Below, piece by piece: positions 9,701 to 18,460 of a stretch of 64,000 bases of DNA. Position numbers and translations under genes: made by a program. Below the pieces are notes generated by a model, which worked only from the letters and a program-made list of their open reading frames with translations, was not told where the DNA came from and did not search any database. The first letter of the stretch is position 1; each line of letters opens with the position of its first letter. Source of the DNA: a virus; the IMG/VR virus record IMGVR_UViG_3300025151_000018, positions 36,889 through 100,888 of that record. One strand, given 5' to 3'.

Positions 9701-12658
9701 GAAAAGGCGTATGCCCCAATCACCGAGTATTCCTTCGCCTACGGTCACAATAAACCCTTTACCATCTGGTTCAGGAACGAGAGATGGGTTCTGTGTCAAA
9801 GTCCATTCGGCATCACCACCATTGTATTCCAAGCCCCCTGCGACCTGCAACGGGTCTTGAAATGCGGGTGATGTGATTGAATAAGAACCGCCTCCTGTCG
9901 GTGTTGTGTATTTTTGACCGCCTTCTTGAATAAACGGCAAGACACTATCAACTTCAATATAGGAAAGGCCGTTTTGCCAATCTGTAATGTTTGCAGATCC
10001 AGCAGCCACAGTTGATTCGGTTGCCGACCAAGACGCTGACGGTTTAGTGTATGTTGCTGCGTTTTCTCTAAAGCATCTAAATGCCTTGATGCCCTTGTTT
10101 GTCTGTGCAATGTAATCATTAACTCTAATTGCCGATATATTGGAGTCAAGCCCCCAATCTATCGCATATTTACTCTCTTGATGTTGCATCTGTGGGCGAT
10201 TAGCAGCCGTCATAGTAGCATCAATAACCATCTCAAGTGCATTTGAAGCAGGGAGAGGGCTATTCTTGTTTTTACTACTAATCAACCGTTTTTGTGTATC
10301 AAAAAACATAGATGGGAATATGGGAATCTCAACCAATGCACGAGTTGAGGCATAATAGGTTGAAGTTTGCTTGTCATTTCTAACCGATGGGTTGTTTGCG
10401 CTCATTATCACATCTTTCCAACCAGAAAGGTGCGGGTTTTCCTTGCGTATGGCTTTAATGTCAATGCCACCTTGCCCTAAACCACCCATTGTTAGGCTAA
10501 CAACAGGGCTACCTATGTCGCCAATCTCTTTCATTGGTGAACCTTCGGCTAAATTGAAATCACGATTAGAAACAGAGTCAGCAATATCTCTAACCAGAGA
10601 TCTGCCACGCAATAAGACACCATTTACCTCTCCTTCTTCACCGCCTGTCGGCACTATTTCCTCAACTCTGCCACGCAACATCATCAATTCAACATTACAA
10701 CGGTGATATTTTGTTGGTTCATCTTCCTTAGATTTCAATGTTGATAGTGTGTTGGTTCGGCTTCTTTGTTTAGGGTGAATTAGTAGTAAATGTCTGTCAT
10801 TCATCACCAAATTGTCAATAACATCAAACTGTTCTAACACAACAGGCTCAACATTCGGCAATGTTTTTCTAACAGGTTGCCCCCATTGATTATCCACCAT
10901 TGTCGGTGTTGTTGCCTTTCCTTCTTTCTGTTTGATGTCAATACTTAGAGTATGATATGCCCCTTCACTTTGCTTAACGGGGCTTCTGGTGTTAGATAGT
11001 GCAATTGGCAACCCCATAGGTCGGTTGCTTTCAAGTCCTTCTCCTGTGTATGATGCCAATTGACCTCCAAATGCAACCCCTCTTGGTGTTGATTCTATGT
11101 TAATGAATGGTGATTGTGTAGTTTCTCCTGTTGGGTTGATTAGCAACTCGTTTGATTGTATTGGCTTGTTTATGTCCTTTGTTGGTATAGAAATAAGACC
11201 ACCGGGTGCGTTAATCTTCAACGGTGAAGGCTGCGCCCCCGGTAAGGCTGAATTTCCGTATGGCTTTCTTAACCAATCCGCCAAACTTCTTAGCGTTCCG
11301 TCTGGATCATAATAGAATGTATTTGCATCGGGCATTGTCTTTTCAACTACAAGCCACCCAGACCCATCAAACTCCCATTGTTCGGAGTTTGGACTATTAA
11401 AAGACATTTCAGACCATTTGTTCTGTGCAGTATCTGTTAAACCATCATGGCTTCCTACACCAGACCCTTTTCTTGTTCCGCCCATCACTTCTCCTGTTAA
11501 GTCAATGGCATTGTAATAGACTAAAACCTTAGACGGACCACCTGCTTGTTGAAGAATAAACGGTGTTTCTATGGTGGCAATTCTGGATTCTTTTTCGGGA
11601 GATAAATGTCTAATGTAATTCCTGTTGGTGGGTCTAATGCCATTTGTATAATCAAAATGGGCTTCATGCTCTAAATCCAATCCTTTAAGCGCAAACGGTC
11701 TAATGTCATCAACCCTAATTGATATTATCGTTTCAGCCATAGAACCATCATTGTCAGCAAGAATAACTTTACTGTATGATTTGCCCTGTTGAGATATGAT
11801 TGCACTTACCTTATTTGTAGTCGCCAAATCTTCATATTGACTAATTGTTGATTGTGTTATGGTTTGTAGCCCTTCTCCTTGATACACCGTTTGAGTTATG
11901 TCGGCTTTATCATTAGTTTCAACCAAACTCCCTACTCCCATATCCTCAAACTTAGCCTCAAACCGATCAGAAATACCTTGCACCGTTTTTGATACATTAC
12001 TCTCTATTGGGTTTGGTAATTTTTTGAGGAAGAAGTGTCCTTCAACCTTATTGTATGATGTGAAACCGCACATTGAGGGGTATATTGTATCTGGCTCAAG
12101 TAGCATATTTTGATTAGCATACGCATTCATTCCAACATAAGATGCTTGTGGGCCTGTTCCCGGTGCAGGGCCAGCAGGTGCGCCACCACCACCACCGCCA
12201 CCACTTGGAGTATATACTCCCGTATTGATTGCAATATCAAATTCATTTGCAGTAAATCCAAATATCTGTTCTAAATGCGCTACATTCCAATTGGCTTTAC
12301 TAACACAACCTGTTCCACCCCACCATGTTGGATCCCAAGCCTGTCCTGTTGAAGCATAATTTACTTCATCGGGCTGACATAGGAATGAAGATTGCCCTAT
12401 ACAATATCTTTCAATGAACATTTGGATTTGACCCGGTGGCAATCCCAAGCCATTAAACATATACGCAATCATTGCCCCTATACAATCTCCCAACTCTTGC
12501 CAAGTGTTAGTAATGTGAGGATGTCCTATTGCGTTCCAATCAATTGGTGTGGCATAACCAGAACCTACAAACAAAAAGGCTCTGGGGGCGTAATCTATTT
12601 GCATTTGAAATGCAGTTGGCCCTATCGCAATCAATTCAGCCTCGGTAATAGCCGACAT
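6746..12658 (-). CDS. Giant tail protein with C-terminal LamG/ConA-like domain
   Basis: About 1970 residues. I prefer the ATG at 12658, which shares its A with the upstream TGA (TGATG); a TTG one codon earlier is also in frame. Residues about 150-170 form a Gly/Pro/Ala linker with seven consecutive glycines, which separates a small N-terminal module from the bulk. The last roughly 270 residues look like a laminin-G/concanavalin-A jelly roll: an opening strand WSITFCFKP, then WRQITVVKPLDG with a DNGVPMP hairpin, and a closing KGQLAELGLWVKALSVEEA. That closing string matches the usual 'identifying feature plus LS-x-E-E' end of these lectin folds. Known LamG modules in phage tails bind glycans, so host-surface recognition is the likely role. 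The central 1500 residues are not recognised. The gene is in a tail block, translationally coupled on both sides. Confidence 0.75.
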   Translation of the reverse strand: MSAITEAELIAIGPTAFQMQIDYAPRAFLFVGSGYATPIDWNAIGHPHITNTWQELGDCIGAMIAYMFNGLGLPPGQIQMFIERYCIGQSSFLCQPDEVNYASTGQAWDPTWWGGTGCVSKANWNVAHLEQIFGFTANEFDIAINTGVYTPSGGGGGGGAPAGPAPGTGPQASYVGMNAYANQNMLLEPDTIYPSMCGFTSYNKVEGHFFLKKLPNPIESNVSKTVQGISDRFEAKFEDMGVGSLVETNDKADITQTVYQGEGLQTITQSTISQYEDLATTNKVSAIISQQGKSYSKVILADNDGSMAETIISIRVDDIRPFALKGLDLEHEAHFDYTNGIRPTNRNYIRHLSPEKESRIATIETPFILQQAGGPSKVLVYYNAIDLTGEVMGGTRKGSGVGSHDGLTDTAQNKWSEMSFNSPNSEQWEFDGSGWLVVEKTMPDANTFYYDPDGTLRSLADWLRKPYGNSALPGAQPSPLKINAPGGLISIPTKDINKPIQSNELLINPTGETTQSPFINIESTPRGVAFGGQLASYTGEGLESNRPMGLPIALSNTRSPVKQSEGAYHTLSIDIKQKEGKATTPTMVDNQWGQPVRKTLPNVEPVVLEQFDVIDNLVMNDRHLLLIHPKQRSRTNTLSTLKSKEDEPTKYHRCNVELMMLRGRVEEIVPTGGEEGEVNGVLLRGRSLVRDIADSVSNRDFNLAEGSPMKEIGDIGSPVVSLTMGGLGQGGIDIKAIRKENPHLSGWKDVIMSANNPSVRNDKQTSTYYASTRALVEIPIFPSMFFDTQKRLISSKNKNSPLPASNALEMVIDATMTAANRPQMQHQESKYAIDWGLDSNISAIRVNDYIAQTNKGIKAFRCFRENAATYTKPSASWSATESTVAAGSANITDWQNGLSYIEVDSVLPFIQEGGQKYTTPTGGGSYSITSPAFQDPLQVAGGLEYNGGDAEWTLTQNPSLVPEPDGKGFIVTVGEGILGDWGIRLFIHKVAIVGNSHRLYYGAFHNPLDNTSSADPTQSNFVGHFISSGLPVVMGGWLTGASFQTGAQTAWNLDDLRFDVGTTDALSLVKKIGRSVEMLFGMRLGNDGKARVMLDPKDSNTILIKDGPSMEGMQLDPMHYYYGADDMPLRPPIELIPSYLGLKGKKNDNLTLDHVQKMHINFGEVATNVDDFNQGINEVIRLINQAAHPNATNTNGGSAFNPPALFAQSYSAMPNDDFYATSSTDTGSHMGYVRAFEGKEVESRDGESGMTIVIHSTIPGASSRNFAIWFNNNSPYGYRPQQAIGSGGLLTTNSRSYQINSFPAPLPIGADGETHVPITTFTGAVVGSVETQDNKLRLYEGIGQELTFFTVKNPRYNAINPTASAELLPDYDPDTQATLWVDRDILEMLNRANHINQFDRRGLILVDGKHLATFGGVSTFSAPFCKVSGPGACAALEDVQPYDSKLKEKFKDLFYDKDGRYQRVEIQLLSPMIDAHGILFFGGGHTGITFDVSDGTDNDYSDFYTHHYSKGPTGYSGLQNVEEIQKSAAVLDFTKLNNQDTAKANSYAGMHYKDDDCIAYVRFNNDGLPYIGDPDGNGGPDYGDDPPGSLPVMRPVENKYGLQLGMIGDFTNDLLNNGTLGFSILLGDNEASAVGKPLYKGSGTEPEGDISARGIHWDMGGSGHKAISLSKIPTKSSAMSYPVPTIPPRAGDILAQGPWSITFCFKPSNATDTTWQLSGYGNGPVLHGIDNNGAPWGVSILSRQYGMTAVGDANAQFDYRIVVHHKNSAASGEYHATWANGVAVKDAWRQITVVKPLDGTPIIYDNGVPMPNTETAGDYLYGGSFNTYPLNNDATYLGGQVGMPRLAKGLGTGTNANPLASGSTYYGRYQGQIVIGAALHGVPMVISPSGLWGSIKELADNTTIQGGFWTVAQLQYGNNNLNSQGGSQTAGSLTSRARTYFKGQLAELGLWVKALSVEEAMTIGQKNWGV

Positions 12659-15465
12659 CAAATATCAACTCCGTATTTATCTTCAAGGTGTTGTAGCACT
12701 ATTTCATCTTGCTGATCTGTCATGCGTTTAGGGAATACCATAATCTCATGCACTATGAAACCGGGCGGTGCTAAGTCTGTCAAGGTCGGTGTCGGACCGG
12801 AATGTAGCATTTTACCAAACATTTCAAATCCAGAATCTATTGGATTCGCATGATCGAACATCAATGGCGAAGTTGGTGTATATCCGTTTATGTTAGTATG
12901 TCCTTTAGCAAAGGAAAGACCCGATTTGAACATACCATATTCAATCATGTTATTGCTCTGGTCTATTCTAATTGACAGTATATGAGGGTCGCCTTCTGTT
13001 GGTTTTACACTTGCGATAGGGCTACCTATGCCATCAACATCAACTGAAAACTGTGTGCCAGCCGTATTGATTCTAATGTCTATGTTTTGATTACCTGCAC
13101 TATGAAGAAGCGGGAAAGAGTTTGACCCATCATACTTTGGAGTTATGACATAATAGAAAGTCCAATTACCATCAGTAGCATCTTCACCATTTATTGTTGA
13201 AATAGGCGAACCTGTGCTTGGGTCTAAGTTGAATGGCATTGGAGTTATCCCATTTACCGTTGGGATTCTAACTGTTGTTCCATTTACAAACGATGAGCCA
13301 CCATAATAGAATTGCCCTGCTGGATAACTCGGTGCTACTGTCGGTGATGAAATTGTCGGTGAACCACCCGGCAAGTTTGACGGCCCATGAGTTTGATACA
13401 GACTTCTAATGGCTTCTAACCCCGATCTGCCTCTAACATTATCGCACACCTTCTTGAATTTCCAACCATCTCCCCAACCAAATAACGCATAATTTTCGTC
13501 AGATGTTAATTGTGTTGATGGTGCTTTATTTCTCCACCAATGAACAACCATTCCATCAAATTTAGCGATTTGACCGTTTGCTTGGTATAATGTATTGAAG
13601 TCATTTGCATCATACCATAATGCCAAATCCTCAACAAACGGTGGTTGTTCAGCCAATGACTGTGATGGTTGCCCCTGTGCAAACATATTGTTGGCTAATC
13701 GTGATTTGGGTGCAAACCAATAGGCATGGTTGCCATTACCACTAACATCACTAAATCTTTGCGATTGCGTGAACCTTGCCCTTGTGTATTGTCCTCTTGG
13801 TCTTGTTAATTGCCCTGCGACAGAGGCATCGGTTTGCTCTGTGCCGGGGTCTATCGTTAAATCTCCATTTCCTAACACAAACCACACAGGAGTATCATCG
13901 GGGTGTTCAAACAAGAACCCCTGTGTTTTAGGCTCATTTGCTACTAAACCTGTTGCGGGGTCAGATGATAGAATTGTGCTTTGTATGACGACACATGGTG
14001 GCCTATTGACATAGCCACCTAACACATCACCAGCATTGTATGACTCATTGAAATTAAATTCTGGCCCTAAACCATAACCACCCGCCAAACCACCCTTGAA
14101 ATCTATTGCTACAATACGGACTCTTTCTATTGGGTTAGACATAGGATCTAAGTTAATCGCACCTGCGGTGTAAATGTCGTCATTCACCGTATCTGTCTGT
14201 GAAGCAAGAGGGCTTCTGTGTGTTCCTGTTATTGGGGATGTTCCTGATGCGTTAATTACTGCGTTTAATGGTGAAATGTGGATAGCCTTGTCAAAGTATG
14301 ATGCCTTTGTCAATTCATTTGACAAATCAAGAATACCAGACTCCCACCACGATTGCAACGGCAATTCTTCAACAGGGATATTTAGAAGATAAGATGCTAA
14401 TTTTTCATAAGCCGAAGGTTGCCTTGGGTCAATAGGACTTTCTAAAGAATCTCTGATTCTAAACCAACCATATTGATTACCTGCTGATAATGTTAGTGGA
14501 TCAGCAGCACCTGCAACGGTAGCACCCGATGGTGCTATGCTATTGAAGTCATAACCCAAACAAACCATAGGTAAAGGCATCAACCCCTCTGATTTTTCAC
14601 GCACCGCACCATCTTTACCAGATGATGGGTGCAATGGGTTTTTGTTGTTATAGAAATACACTTCTGGTATATCTATTTCATCTTCAAAATTCCATAGACC
14701 TGCGGTTTCGCTTGTTTTTGTTAGTGGTCTTAGCATTGGATCTATGACTCCCCTACTAACCCTAACGCTTTCTATTACGCCTCTAAATTCTCCACCCATG
14801 CCACCTATGAATACATCAGATGAAAATGAACGGACAATCCTATCCTCTCCGCCAAAATCAATTTCGCCAACTAAATCCATGTTAATGTATATTCTCATTT
14901 TTTGGCGGGTGAATTGTGCATTTACATACAACAATTCTCTTTGAGGGAGAGTCAAATCCTCTGGTCTATACTTTGAATATGATTCATTCATCCCATCTAT
15001 AACCATAGCACCTGAATATACATCATATTTATTGGCATTGGTGCTACCGAATGCGGGGTATGATGTGGTTGAAACAACCCTCTGGCTTTCTTCTTCTCCG
15101 TTTGGTGATAAAGTATGCACATCAAAGATGGCTCGCCCTTTATTTCTAACATCACCCACCTTCAAGGTATAGCAATTGGGTTTGTGTAATACAACACCAC
15201 CCATGTCAGGAATAATGTATGCTTCAATAGTGAATGCACCTATCATGTTATTCAATGTATTACCCTCATTAGGAATGTGATACATACCTATTTTGGTTTG
15301 ATTGCTCTCATAACTCTGTGTTGCATTTGCAGCCCCTGTTTTTTCTGGGTGATCAGGTGAAAACATATCAACACCAGACTCTGCAAAAGAGCCTGTTGGC
15401 ACTACCATCCCATCAGTATAACCATTTAGGCGAACCGCTTGTGAAAAATGAGAGCGAATAGGCAA
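12658..15465 (-). CDS. Tail protein with two LamG/ConA-like domains
   Basis: 935 residues. The start is a TTG at 15465, since no ATG lies in frame until residue 20; that assignment is uncertain. An N-terminal jelly roll at about residues 70-250 contains TIEAYIIPD, an RQKMRIYINMDLVGEIDF hairpin and a closing FRGVIESVRVSRGVID. A second at about 690-935 contains NWTFYYVITP, HILSIRIDQSNNMIEYGMF and the terminal HEIMVFPKRMTDQQ, ending LEDKYGVDI. That ending is the form common in viral ConA-like domains, where the last helix reads 'xxYLxxKYG'. Carbohydrate binding or a trimeric spike is the likely role, by analogy with other tail lectin modules. It shares its stop base with the start of the next giant gene and follows the 418-residue tail protein by a few bases. 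Confidence 0.75.
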   Translation of the reverse strand: MPIRSHFSQAVRLNGYTDGMVVPTGSFAESGVDMFSPDHPEKTGAANATQSYESNQTKIGMYHIPNEGNTLNNMIGAFTIEAYIIPDMGGVVLHKPNCYTLKVGDVRNKGRAIFDVHTLSPNGEEESQRVVSTTSYPAFGSTNANKYDVYSGAMVIDGMNESYSKYRPEDLTLPQRELLYVNAQFTRQKMRIYINMDLVGEIDFGGEDRIVRSFSSDVFIGGMGGEFRGVIESVRVSRGVIDPMLRPLTKTSETAGLWNFEDEIDIPEVYFYNNKNPLHPSSGKDGAVREKSEGLMPLPMVCLGYDFNSIAPSGATVAGAADPLTLSAGNQYGWFRIRDSLESPIDPRQPSAYEKLASYLLNIPVEELPLQSWWESGILDLSNELTKASYFDKAIHISPLNAVINASGTSPITGTHRSPLASQTDTVNDDIYTAGAINLDPMSNPIERVRIVAIDFKGGLAGGYGLGPEFNFNESYNAGDVLGGYVNRPPCVVIQSTILSSDPATGLVANEPKTQGFLFEHPDDTPVWFVLGNGDLTIDPGTEQTDASVAGQLTRPRGQYTRARFTQSQRFSDVSGNGNHAYWFAPKSRLANNMFAQGQPSQSLAEQPPFVEDLALWYDANDFNTLYQANGQIAKFDGMVVHWWRNKAPSTQLTSDENYALFGWGDGWKFKKVCDNVRGRSGLEAIRSLYQTHGPSNLPGGSPTISSPTVAPSYPAGQFYYGGSSFVNGTTVRIPTVNGITPMPFNLDPSTGSPISTINGEDATDGNWTFYYVITPKYDGSNSFPLLHSAGNQNIDIRINTAGTQFSVDVDGIGSPIASVKPTEGDPHILSIRIDQSNNMIEYGMFKSGLSFAKGHTNINGYTPTSPLMFDHANPIDSGFEMFGKMLHSGPTPTLTDLAPPGFIVHEIMVFPKRMTDQQDEIVLQHLEDKYGVDI

Positions 15466-15469
15466 TGTA

Positions 15470-16726
15470 TCACAATCCTATGAGTTGTTCACAACAATTG
15501 AACCCTAAACTGTAAGTCCAAACAGAATCACCCGCTTGGTATGCAGGTTCAAATGTTTGAATTACACCAGATATAGCCACACCTTGCCGTAAGAACGGGT
15601 TAGGTCGGCTAACATCACCGTTGCTATCAATCTCAACAGGGTCAAACGGTTCTAAATTGCTTTCCGATGGCATACTAACTCCCGGTCCTGATGGTATGAT
15701 GAATTGCCTAATTACTTCATCAGCACCCGTTGCCGTAATCATTGACTCATACGGTATTCTCATACCAACAATGTATTTTCTAACCGACTCCGCACCATCA
15801 ATTCGTAGTAATTTAGACAAATCAAAAGATGATAGTGCATCGGGCAACTCAATCAAGTCGCCTGTGAATGACTGTGGTGAAAAGAATCCACCCCCTGCTG
15901 AAACATTGACTGTCATATCAATTAGGTCTTGCAGTTTATCGCCCTTGCTTTTACGGCTACCTTCAACTCCCCCTGTGAAGTTTGAAATGAAGAACGGATT
16001 AGTCCAATCTCCTGTTGTTAGGTTTCCATGTCCTGACTTTACAATCCTAACATTACCATCGGCACTTCTTGTTATGTTTTCAAGAATTAGTTTCTCGTTC
16101 ATTGGTGTGCCTATGCCTTGTGATAGCGCACTTGTTGTTGCTGATCCTGTTGTTAATGTAATGTTAAAAAGTGATGTTGTCGCTTCTGTTGAAGAATTAA
16201 CTCGGACAAGTGCAGCAGAGAAAGCGTTGTTAATTTGGGTCGCTATATCCCCTGTATGGTTAATTGTTCCTGTCAAATTGACGGGAATTATACTCTGTGC
16301 TGCTACTGTGGCTGCTGGCGGTGCGCTTTGGGAGTAAAAGATAAGCGTAATGTCCTCCCCAAGACCTGCTGATACCTGACCTGCTGATTGAAATTTGATA
16401 GTTTTACCATGTAATGCTGATACAATCTTTGCTATTGTGTCATTACCTATTGCCTTCTGTTGTTCAAACCAATTGGTAGCAATTGTAGTGGCACGAGATA
16501 GGTCTAACGCTGCTGACGCACCTGCTGCACCAGAGATATTGTCGTCATCTGTTAAAATGCCATTAACACCAATACTAACCATTGCTGCGTTTGTATCAAA
16601 ACCGAGTCGCATACCCGCTAACGGAGGCGACCACACCGATGCACTTCTTGTGATAGAGAAGTTAATCGTTTCAGCCTCTAATTCAATAACCTGTCCGTCT
16701 TTGCGAATCAACTGTATCATTGGCAT
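15470..16726 (-). CDS. Tail-associated protein after the tape measure
   Basis: 418 residues. ATG at 16726, four bases past the stop of the tape measure gene; a second in-frame ATG follows two codons later. The N-terminus (IQLIRKDGQVIELEAETINF) looks like the beta-rich start of a distal-tail or baseplate protein. The middle is Thr/Ser-rich and the C-terminus ends in a compact Cys-Cys containing segment (SLGFNCCEQLIGL). No family is recognised with confidence. Position immediately downstream of the tape measure is where tailed viruses encode distal tail or hub proteins, so a role at the tail tip is inferred. The TAATG junction indicates translational coupling. Confidence 0.6.
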   Translation of the reverse strand: MPMIQLIRKDGQVIELEAETINFSITRSASVWSPPLAGMRLGFDTNAAMVSIGVNGILTDDDNISGAAGASAALDLSRATTIATNWFEQQKAIGNDTIAKIVSALHGKTIKFQSAGQVSAGLGEDITLIFYSQSAPPAATVAAQSIIPVNLTGTINHTGDIATQINNAFSAALVRVNSSTEATTSLFNITLTTGSATTSALSQGIGTPMNEKLILENITRSADGNVRIVKSGHGNLTTGDWTNPFFISNFTGGVEGSRKSKGDKLQDLIDMTVNVSAGGGFFSPQSFTGDLIELPDALSSFDLSKLLRIDGAESVRKYIVGMRIPYESMITATGADEVIRQFIIPSGPGVSMPSESNLEPFDPVEIDSNGDVSRPNPFLRQGVAISGVIQTFEPAYQAGDSVWTYSLGFNCCEQLIGL

Positions 16727-16729
16727 TCA

Positions 16730-18460
16730 TTAGACCCCCCTTGTATAACTGCCACCACGAGATCGTGTTCGCATGACCCTCGCAACTTCTTCTGAAATCT
16801 GTCTTGCTAACTTGCGACCATCACCGTTAGCACCATTAACTGTGATATTGATGTTGGTGTCGCCACCACCCCCGCCAGCCATACCCTTCATTACCACAGG
16901 AATACTGCGACCATCAGGCAATGGCACTATCGCTTCTGTGCCATGCAATTCAACAGGGTAGCCAGACTGTGGCCCTGATGCAATACCACCCTTCTTGAAT
17001 TTCCATGATTTGTAATTGATTGTTGGTATATTAACACCGGGTATCTTGTTTGCTAATTTGATACCTGCGTTGATACCTTTCCATAGTGGTGATGTGAAAT
17101 CAATCAAAGCATTGACGGCTTTCGCTGCAAATCCTTTCATTCTATCCCAACCTTTACCCCACATGCCGACAATACCATTCCACAATTCTTTCGCTTTCTC
17201 TGTATTTCCTGTCAAAAGAGCCATAACTATTCTTGATACTCTGATAACAGTCCTAACGATTAGCAAGATCGGTGTTAGAATAAAGCCAAGTGCGTTTAGC
17301 AAATACATCCAATACGGTTTGATATATGGATAAATCCAACCTATTATCTTGATTACAATACCTATGATGAATCCAGCGACATGAAGTATAACACCGATAA
17401 ATTCACCAGCCCACGCAATTAACTCGCCTAAGAACTCAAATATACCAGAACTAACCAAGAAGTCAAGCAGTATATTCCACCATTCCATAATTTCATTCAC
17501 TATATCATCAAAGGTCACGCCCATATCATCAAATGCACCTGTTATGTTGTCAAATACGGCAACAACGCCATCCCAAATAGACATAACTGCATCAACTATT
17601 GCTTGCACTATACCTGCTTCAACAATAGCGGTAATCAAACCAAATATCATCTCATAAATCATATTGTAGTATGTGAAGAACAATTCAACAACTGCGGTCA
17701 TGCCATCAGTAATGCCACCAAAGAATGATTCAGAGTCAATTTCTGGTAGCACTACATTTGCCTTGAGAGTTTCCCAAAGACCAGACATTCTTCCGGTTTG
17801 GTTGTCAAATAAATCTCCCATACCTGTCGTTGCTGCTGAAAACACCGGGCCAAATGTTTCGCTTGCTTTAGTGCCAATACTACCTAAGCCACCCTTTATC
17901 TTATCAAACGGTATTTTGTCTAAAGCACCCTTTACCTTATCAACGGCTGATTGAACAAAGCCAAAGGCATCACCAACCACAGGTAAATCTTCAAGCCAAG
18001 CCCGAAGTTTCCCACCCCCTTGATCTAACGATGCAACAAGAATCATCAACACCGCACTAAATGAAAATATCAAACCAACCATCGTCAATACTGTGCCAAC
18101 AATGCCCGTTAGCAGTTTTTTGAACATACCAGCAGTAGCCACAACAGGGGTCAAGACCGCACCAAAAACACCAACAGTCTTTACAAAAGTGTTGAGGGTT
18201 TTATCAGCAGCACCGCTTTTCTTGTCAAGATGTTCCATTGATTGCACACCAGCATCACCCGATGAGATAAATTTGCTCTTTACGCTCTCTAATGAGAACC
18301 CTAATTTGATGTATGTATCATACAAAGGACCGAGAAACTTCATCATTACACGATGCTTATCTGGTAATATGGTTAATTGATCGCCATACTGTTGCAGGGT
18401 CTTGATATGTTCAGCGAACTGATAGTCCATACCAGCAATAGTTTTGCCACCCTTAGCCAT
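16730..18460 (-). CDS. Tape measure protein
   Basis: 576 residues. It sets tail length and is expected to be ejected through the tail. Two long hydrophobic regions are visible, at about residues 92-140 and 345-425, typical of tape measure proteins, separated by amphipathic helical stretches. The C-terminus is diagnostic: GTEAIVPLPDGRSIPV, a Gly run, then NINITVNG and an ISEEVARVMR helix, the usual tail of this family. A short protein predicts a short tail; at 1.5 Angstrom per residue it would be somewhat under 90 nm. It follows the frameshifted tail chaperone gene, as in most siphoviruses and myoviruses, and its ATG overlaps the end of that extension. No lysozyme or peptidase domain is visible. 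Confidence 0.88.
   Translation of the reverse strand: MAKGGKTIAGMDYQFAEHIKTLQQYGDQLTILPDKHRVMMKFLGPLYDTYIKLGFSLESVKSKFISSGDAGVQSMEHLDKKSGAADKTLNTFVKTVGVFGAVLTPVVATAGMFKKLLTGIVGTVLTMVGLIFSFSAVLMILVASLDQGGGKLRAWLEDLPVVGDAFGFVQSAVDKVKGALDKIPFDKIKGGLGSIGTKASETFGPVFSAATTGMGDLFDNQTGRMSGLWETLKANVVLPEIDSESFFGGITDGMTAVVELFFTYYNMIYEMIFGLITAIVEAGIVQAIVDAVMSIWDGVVAVFDNITGAFDDMGVTFDDIVNEIMEWWNILLDFLVSSGIFEFLGELIAWAGEFIGVILHVAGFIIGIVIKIIGWIYPYIKPYWMYLLNALGFILTPILLIVRTVIRVSRIVMALLTGNTEKAKELWNGIVGMWGKGWDRMKGFAAKAVNALIDFTSPLWKGINAGIKLANKIPGVNIPTINYKSWKFKKGGIASGPQSGYPVELHGTEAIVPLPDGRSIPVVMKGMAGGGGGDTNINITVNGANGDGRKLARQISEEVARVMRTRSRGGSYTRGV

Noticed and set aside
15621-16337. Plus-strand frame of 238 residues
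   Set aside because: Fully antisense to the 418-residue tail protein, which has coupled junctions; composition is that of a mirrored coding strand.
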